A stretch of DNA of 64,000 nucleotides from Dyadobacter sp. (GTDB taxonomy: Bacteria > Bacteroidota > Bacteroidia > Cytophagales > Spirosomataceae): assembly GCF_017744695.1 (NCBI RefSeq), contig NZ_JAGIAS010000008.1, positions 141,082 to 205,081 on the forward strand. The letters run 5' to 3'. The translations under genes were made by a program, and so were the position numbers. Positions 60,119-64,000 of the stretch are shown in pieces. The notes under the pieces are model-generated. The model was not told the DNA's origin. It made no database searches and saw nothing but the letters and a program-made list of their open reading frames with translations. The first letter of the stretch is position 1. Each line of letters starts with the position of its first letter.

Positions 60119-60691
60119 TCAGCTGAGGAAAAAAAGTAAAAGGGAAGCCGGAAGAAAATCGGCCAGTTTGACCCGCAAAAGCCGCAATGCCTTGCCCATT
60201 TGATTTTCGACTGTTTTGACGGGCAGTTGCAGGCGATCCGCAATTTCCTGGTATTTCAATTCTTCAAACCGGCTCATTTGGAAGATCGTCCGGCATTTTT
60301 CGGGCAGTTCGCGCAATGCAATGTCCAGGCGGGTTTCGAGCTCCGACAATTCAAGGCCTTGCGAAGCGCTGGCACTCTGTTGCTCCTGCTGCAAAGTGTA
60401 ATCGCGATGCGCCTCCCGCACTTTCAGGTGTTTGAGGTAGTTGAGGCTTTCGTGGTACACCGACCGGTACAGGTATCCGCTGACCGACTCGCGGATATCG
60501 ATGTGATCCGTCTTCTCCCATAACCTGCAAAATACATTCTGGACCATCTCTTCGGCCATGATATCGTCCTTCAAAATAGTGCAGGCATAGGCATGCAGTC
60601 CTTTGAAATGTTTCTTGAAAACTTTCTCAAACTCTGATTCCCTGTCCCTGCTCAAAACCGTTACGTGGTCATCCGCTAAGGCTGCATTCAT
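60119..60691 (-). CDS. ECF RNA polymerase sigma factor
   Basis: A 190-residue ECF sigma. Region 2 covers about 20-90 (FEKVFKKHFKGLHAYACTIL, AEEMVQNVFCRLWEKTDHID). Region 4 covers about 125-180 (LPEKCRTIFQMSRFEELKYQ, EIADRLQLPVKTVENQMGKA). Length is normal for the FecI-like group; the C-terminal tail is hydrophobic (LLFFLS). It is first in the ECF-FecR-STN operon. Directly upstream is a strong terminator hairpin of the small-protein gene, leaving only 19 bases before the ATG. So either read-through or a promoter inside the hairpin region must supply transcription. Confidence 0.95.
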   Translation of the reverse strand: MNAALADDHVTVLSRDRESEFEKVFKKHFKGLHAYACTILKDDIMAEEMVQNVFCRLWEKTDHIDIRESVSGYLYRSVYHESLNYLKHLKVREAHRDYTLQQEQQSASASQGLELSELETRLDIALRELPEKCRTIFQMSRFEELKYQEIADRLQLPVKTVENQMGKALRLLRVKLADFLPASLLLFFLS

Positions 60692-60710
60692 TGCACCGAC
60701 TGATTTATGT

Positions 60711-60768
60711 AAAAAAATAAGCGCCCGACTCGGGTTGTACGATATATTGACAACCGGTCGGGCGCTTA
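60711..60768 (-). terminator. Terminator after small repeat-protein gene, abutting ECF gene
   Basis: Perfect 12-bp outer stem TAAGCGCCCGAC / GTCGGGCGCTTA, extended inward by CGG(G)TTGT / ACAACCG, then seven T on the minus strand. It ends the gene at 60813-61037 and lies 20 bases before the ECF sigma start. Confidence 0.88.
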
Positions 60769-60812
60769 CCCTAAATTTCCCAGAAAAATATTCTGGCTAA
60801 TGTCTTCGACTT

Positions 60813-61037
60813 TTACTTTTTCTTCGCTGCCTTGGTCGTATCGGCTTTGCTGCCTTTATAACGTTTGTCGGGCGTACCGTCCTTTTTGAGGTGTTTATTT
60901 TCCTTGTAACGTTTATCAGGTGTACCGTCCTTTTTCAGTTTCGCTTCGGTTTTTTGCTTTTCTGTCGCAGTCTGTGCAAAAATCGGTGTTGCAACCGCCA
61001 TCAAAGCGAGCAGCATCCATGCTTTCAGGTTTTTCAT
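60813..61037 (-). CDS. Small exported protein with DGTPDKRYK repeats
   Basis: A 74-residue protein with a signal peptide (LKAWMLLALMAVATPIFAQ, about residues 4-22). The mature part holds two copies of LKKDGTPDKRYK spaced 16 residues apart (the units are followed by ENKH and GSKA) and a Lys-rich tail (TTKAAKKK). It is strongly basic. The ATG at 61037 begins the signal peptide directly; a TTG three codons upstream is not needed. Probably periplasmic, small and disordered. Function unknown; the repeated unit recurs in small Bacteroidota proteins as far as I recall. Confidence 0.7.
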   Translation of the reverse strand: MKNLKAWMLLALMAVATPIFAQTATEKQKTEAKLKKDGTPDKRYKENKHLKKDGTPDKRYKGSKADTTKAAKKK

Positions 61038-61190
61038 AGTTGACAAAATTTTACGTGAACGATATTGTAAAGTGGGGCTAAATTACAATTCCTGAGAGAA
61101 ATGCAAGCAAAGCAGGCCTTGGAAGAAGTAAGTTTAATGAGGATTTAATGCTACTACAAGCTGTTACCTTTTAAGGAAGCTATCGTAAAA

Positions 61191-61217
61191 GAAGAATGTA
61201 TCGACTAAACATTCTTC
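61191..61217 (+). promoter_or_regulatory. 9-bp inverted repeat at the KilA-N gene start
   Basis: GAAGAATGT (61191-61199) and ACATTCTTC (61209-61217) are perfect inverted repeats spaced by 9 bases, ending 3 bases before the ATG at 61221. They may be an autoregulatory operator or a hairpin covering the ribosome-binding site. Confidence 0.6.
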
Positions 61218-61220
61218 AAA

Positions 61221-62060
61221 ATGAAAAATCAAAGACTTATTGTAAATGATCAGGAGATTGCCGTACTGAAACAAGAAACCGGAGAATTCATTTCTCTGAC
61301 TGACATTGCACGGCAAAAGGACAGAGCCCCGGGCCTGGTAATTTCAAACTGGATGCGTAACAGGTTCACCATTGAGTTCAACGGCCTTTGGGAGCAGATG
61401 CACAATCCTGGTTTTAACATACTCGAATTCGATAACATTAAAAATGAAGCCGGAAGCAACAGCTATGTGCTCACTTCCAAACAATGGGTGGAAAAAACGA
61501 ATGCGATCGGTATTATATCAAAATCGGGACGGTATGGCGGCGGCACATTTGCGCACCGGGACATCGCCTTCGAATTTGCTTCCTGGATTTCACCTTCATT
61601 TAAACTCTACCTGATTAAAGAATTCCAGCGATTAAAAGACGAAGAAAACAATCGCCTGCAACTCGACTGGGATTTGCGGCGCAGTCTGGCAAAGATTAAT
61701 TATACAATTCACACTGATGCCGTTAAAGAGAACCTGATCCCTAAAGAACTGGATCCCATTGCAATGAGTAAAATTTACGCGGAAGAAGCCGACATCCTGA
61801 ACCTGGCGCTCTTCGGTATGACCGCCCGTGAGTGGACGAAAATGAATCCAAACCGCGGAAATCTGCGCGATTCCGCGACGCTGGAACAACTGGTGGTACT
61901 TTCTAACCTGGAAAGTATCAATGCGATGCTCATTGGCCAAGGACGGTCCGCAGTGGAACGGGCCATTGAACTGAACAGGATTGCCATTATTCAGATGAAA
62001 TCACTCGTCGCTAACCAATCACTGCAAAAAGCTGCTCTCACAATAGATCAACCAAAGTGA
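61221..62060 (+). CDS. KilA-N domain protein
   Basis: A 279-residue protein with an N-terminal KilA-N DNA-binding domain at about 5-125 (ISLTDIARQKDRAPGLVIS, NWMRNRFTIEFNGLWEQMH, YVLTSKQWVEKTNAIGIISK, TFAHRDIAFEFASWISPSFK). A helical C-terminal region follows (EFQRLKDEENNRLQLDWDLR). KilA-N domains occur in phage antirepressors, nucleocytoplasmic viruses and many chromosomal Bacteroidota proteins. No other phage genes are nearby, so it is either domesticated or an isolated remnant. The product probably binds DNA; a perfect inverted repeat sits at its start codon. Single gene. Confidence 0.88.
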   Translation: MKNQRLIVNDQEIAVLKQETGEFISLTDIARQKDRAPGLVISNWMRNRFTIEFNGLWEQMHNPGFNILEFDNIKNEAGSNSYVLTSKQWVEKTNAIGIISKSGRYGGGTFAHRDIAFEFASWISPSFKLYLIKEFQRLKDEENNRLQLDWDLRRSLAKINYTIHTDAVKENLIPKELDPIAMSKIYAEEADILNLALFGMTAREWTKMNPNRGNLRDSATLEQLVVLSNLESINAMLIGQGRSAVERAIELNRIAIIQMKSLVANQSLQKAALTIDQPK

Positions 62061-62061
62061 T

Positions 62062-62089
62062 AAATATTATTTTTGCATAAATAATATTT
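62062..62089 (+). promoter_or_regulatory. oxyR promoter with 11-bp inverted repeat
   Basis: AAATATTATTT (62062-62072) and AAATAATATTT (62079-62089) are perfect inverted arms around TTGCAT. The -7 box TATTTTTG (62068-62075, TAnnTTTG) lies inside this element, 29 bases before the oxyR ATG. This fits an operator overlapping the promoter, as for an autoregulated LysR-type gene. Confidence 0.6.
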
Positions 62090-62103
62090 ATAAACTACTT
62101 AAA

Positions 62104-63036
62104 ATGAACATCCAGCAACTGGAATATATCGTCGCCGTCGACAACCATCGTCACTTCATCCAGGCTGCGGAGCATTGTAATGTAACGCAACCTACGCTTT
62201 CCATGATGATCCGGAAATTGGAGGAGGAACTTTCCGTAAAGATTTTCGATAGGACAAAACAGCCCATTGTCCCAACCAGCGTCGGGCGTGAGCTTATCGA
62301 TCAGGCGCGGGTGATTTTGCGGGAAACATCCCGGATCAATGAAATCGCCAAGCATTTCAATGGCGACCTCTCCGGGGAGTTGCGCGTGGGCGTCATTCCG
62401 ACCATCGCACCATACCTGCTTCCACATTTCGTGAATCCGTTTATTTCCAATTTCCCGGATATCAAACTCCATGTTTCCGAAATGATTACCGATCGGATCA
62501 TTACCGAACTGAAAATGGGCAATCTCGACGTCGGCATCATCGCGTCCGTCTCGGAAGAGAACAGTTTGCAGGAAATCCCGCTCTACAAGGAACGGTTTTA
62601 TGCCTATGTTTCAGAGAAAACAGATTTATATTCCAAACAATACATCCTCCCCACCGACATTGAACCGAATGAGCTCTGGTTACTGGAAGAAGGCCACTGC
62701 TTCCGTACGCAGATACAGCGGCTGTGCGAGTTGAGCCGCAGCAGCCAATTCGGCAGCAGTTTCAGCTACCGCTCGGGCAGTATCGAAACGCTCATCCGGA
62801 TGGTGGAACGAAACGGCGGCATCACAATCCTGCCGGAAATGGCCGTTATGGAACTCTCCGAAGAGCGCCAGAAACATATCCGCCACTTCCGCTTCCCCGA
62901 GCCCGCACGGGAGGTTTGCCTGGTTGTCAACCGCGAACAAATGAAGGCCCGACTAATCGACGCGTTGCGGCAGGGCATCACGGCACATTTGCCGGAGGAA
63001 ATACTGAATAAGGATTTAGAGGTAAAAGTTTTATAA
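62104..63036 (+). CDS. oxyR: OxyR, hydrogen-peroxide-sensing LysR-type regulator
   Basis: A 310-residue LysR-type regulator. The N-terminal winged helix is NIQQLEYIVAVDNHRHFIQA with TQPTLSMMIRKLEEELSVKI. The regulatory domain has LLEEGHCFRTQI and the C-terminal SIETLIRMVERNGGITILPEM, both typical of OxyR. The redox pair is Cys199 (GHC) and Cys208 (RLC), the same numbers and spacing of nine as in Escherichia coli OxyR. Oxidation by H2O2 makes a disulfide and activates peroxide-defence genes such as katG, ahpC and dps. No such target gene is in the window. Its promoter overlaps an inverted repeat, consistent with autorepression. Confidence 0.95.
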   Translation: MNIQQLEYIVAVDNHRHFIQAAEHCNVTQPTLSMMIRKLEEELSVKIFDRTKQPIVPTSVGRELIDQARVILRETSRINEIAKHFNGDLSGELRVGVIPTIAPYLLPHFVNPFISNFPDIKLHVSEMITDRIITELKMGNLDVGIIASVSEENSLQEIPLYKERFYAYVSEKTDLYSKQYILPTDIEPNELWLLEEGHCFRTQIQRLCELSRSSQFGSSFSYRSGSIETLIRMVERNGGITILPEMAVMELSEERQKHIRHFRFPEPAREVCLVVNREQMKARLIDALRQGITAHLPEEILNKDLEVKVL

Positions 63037-63043
63037 GATAAAT

Positions 63044-63070
63044 GGGAGGTCTTATTGCAAAAAGCCTCCC
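63044..63070. terminator. Possible bidirectional terminator
   Basis: GGGAGG / CCTCCC with a partly paired 15-base interior, overlapping the stop of the convergent ATPase gene, between that gene and oxyR. Confidence 0.35.
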
Positions 63071-64000
63071 CAAATAAACCCTTCGAACACTCTAACGGGG
63101 TGTCTCCCGATTACATACGACTCATCTATAGCGAGGTTCCTGGCCAAGGACGTGGTATTCTTCAAGTCAGCCTCGGCCGCGGTCTCCTTCACTTCGAAGC
63201 ATTGCTTCTGATCGAGGATAAAATCAATTTCGCGGCCGGTTTTGAGCTGATAGTAAGCTACTTCGCCCCTATGCATTAGCTGATTAAAAACAGTGTTTTC
63301 AAATTTAGACCCGCTGCTGATTTCCCCCGCCAGCGATGCGATGCCATTATCGAGGAAATAAACTTTCTTTGCTTTCACTATTTCACGGTCAGGGCTATTC
63401 GCAAGCACCGGGATAGTCTTAATCAAATAGCTCTTTTCCAGCAAATCCAGGTAGTTCTCAACTGTTTGCCTGGCCATTCCCGTCAGGCTAGTTAGTTTTG
63501 AAATATCCAGCTTTGTACCAATCCTCACCGAGAGCAGCTTGATTAATTTGAACAAATTCGTAGGATTACGAATGTCTGACAGCATTGTCAAATCAAAGTT
63601 GATGTACGAGCTCAGAATATCGCTGATCAAGTCGCGCTTATCCTCTGCGGAATTTGCCAGCACTACTTCCGGAAATCCTCCAAAATCTATATATTCATCG
63701 TAATACCCCTTTAAACGCTCGTATTCGGATGAAATGAATTTTGATGCTTTATAAATTTCCGGCCTGCCGGCTTGTACTCCCTTGAATGCGAGTAACTCTC
63801 CAAAAGTCAGAGGGTAAATTTCAAAGATCTTTTTCCTGCCTGCGAGAGATTCGGAGAACTGGTTTTTCATATAATAGGCACTCGAACCGGTGACGATAAA
63901 CTTGACGTCGTAGCTATCGTACAGGTATTTGAGCACGCTCGGCAAGTTGGGTACCAGCTGAATCTCATCAATGCATATCAGGACTTTCTTAGAAAAATCA
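63052..64000 (-). CDS. AAA_14/DUF4143 ATPase, 5' end beyond window
   Basis: The 3' part (about 315 residues visible) of an AAA-type ATPase with a DUF4143 C-terminal domain. The reading frame stays open to the window edge, beginning DFSKKVLICIDEIQLVPNLP: Walker B is LICIDEIQ and the sensor-1-like IVTGSSAYYM follows. The Walker A and N-terminus lie outside. The C-terminal half includes a winged-helix-like region (LDISKLTSLTGMARQTVENYL) and a nuclease-like fold (YYQLKTGREIDFILDQKQCFEVKE: E-D-I-D-E-K pattern of the PD-(D/E)XK type). This group is abundant and poorly characterised, likely DNA- or membrane-associated. The visible ATG/TTG at 63945 is internal, not the start. Confidence 0.88.
   Translation of the reverse strand, partial: DFSKKVLICIDEIQLVPNLPSVLKYLYDSYDVKFIVTGSSAYYMKNQFSESLAGRKKIFEIYPLTFGELLAFKGVQAGRPEIYKASKFISSEYERLKGYYDEYIDFGGFPEVVLANSAEDKRDLISDILSSYINFDLTMLSDIRNPTNLFKLIKLLSVRIGTKLDISKLTSLTGMARQTVENYLDLLEKSYLIKTIPVLANSPDREIVKAKKVYFLDNGIASLAGEISSGSKFENTVFNQLMHRGEVAYYQLKTGREIDFILDQKQCFEVKETAAEADLKNTTSLARNLAIDESYVIGRHPVRVFEGFIWGGFLQ

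Noticed and set aside
61221..62060. KilA-N gene as part of a prophage
   Set aside because: No integrase, capsid, terminase, lysis gene or attachment repeats were seen around it.

Overview
The window looks like a chromosomal segment of a Bacteroidota bacterium, probably order Cytophagales and plausibly a Dyadobacter-like Spirosomaceae member; the genus is an inference. The signs are four SusC/SusD pairs, type IX secretion sorting domains of types A and B, FecR/ECF-sigma switches, several TAnnTTTG promoter boxes and many lipoproteins with short lipoboxes. No tRNA, rRNA, CRISPR array, insertion sequence or prophage was recognised.

Layout. 1-4.6 kb: a 7-bp tandem repeat, then iolJ-iolD-iolE of myo-inositol catabolism, closed by a convergent DUF433/DUF5615 toxin-antitoxin pair. 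4.7-18.3 kb: mixed single genes: an S41 lipoprotein protease, a type B T9SS cargo protein with a SprB-like repeat, a divergent acyl-ACP desaturase/PlsC pair sharing a 16-bp palindrome, a GNAT enzyme, a thioredoxin-like protein, an acyl-CoA dehydrogenase, a GH9 glycosidase, and HxlR/Dabb/cupin genes. 18.3-19.0 kb: a DUF6934-type gene followed by a 52-residue gene.

19.0-48.6 kb: a glycan-type locus of about 30 kb, all on the minus strand. In transcription order it has a mini anti-sigma protein, ECF sigma, FecR, an STN-bearing SusC with SusD, a second SusC (without an obvious TonB box) with SusD, a DUF1735 lipoprotein, two more SusC/SusD pairs, and then four exported enzymes: a TIM-barrel isomerase, a double DUF1080 protein, a Gfo/Idh/MocA oxidoreductase and a DUF6807 protein. 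The most economical reading is uptake of a glycoside followed by periplasmic 3-keto-sugar chemistry under sigma/anti-sigma control.

48.8-53.1 kb: alaS, a CHRD lipoprotein and an LpxL-like acyltransferase. 53.1-60.7 kb is the most unusual part. An ECF sigma and FecR precede a protein that has the STN and carboxypeptidase-regulatory modules of a SusC-type transducer, but carries 16-residue LA_2272-like repeats where the TonB-dependent barrel should be. A second protein with the same repeats lies 3 kb away. Between them are three secreted proteins: a T9SS cargo protein, one with a BclB-like exosporium domain and one with a C1q-like domain. I regard this as the best candidate for an undescribed surface-sensing system.

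60.8-64 kb: a small repeat protein, a KilA-N protein and oxyR, both with inverted repeats at their starts, and the 3' part of an AAA/DUF4143 ATPase cut by the window edge.
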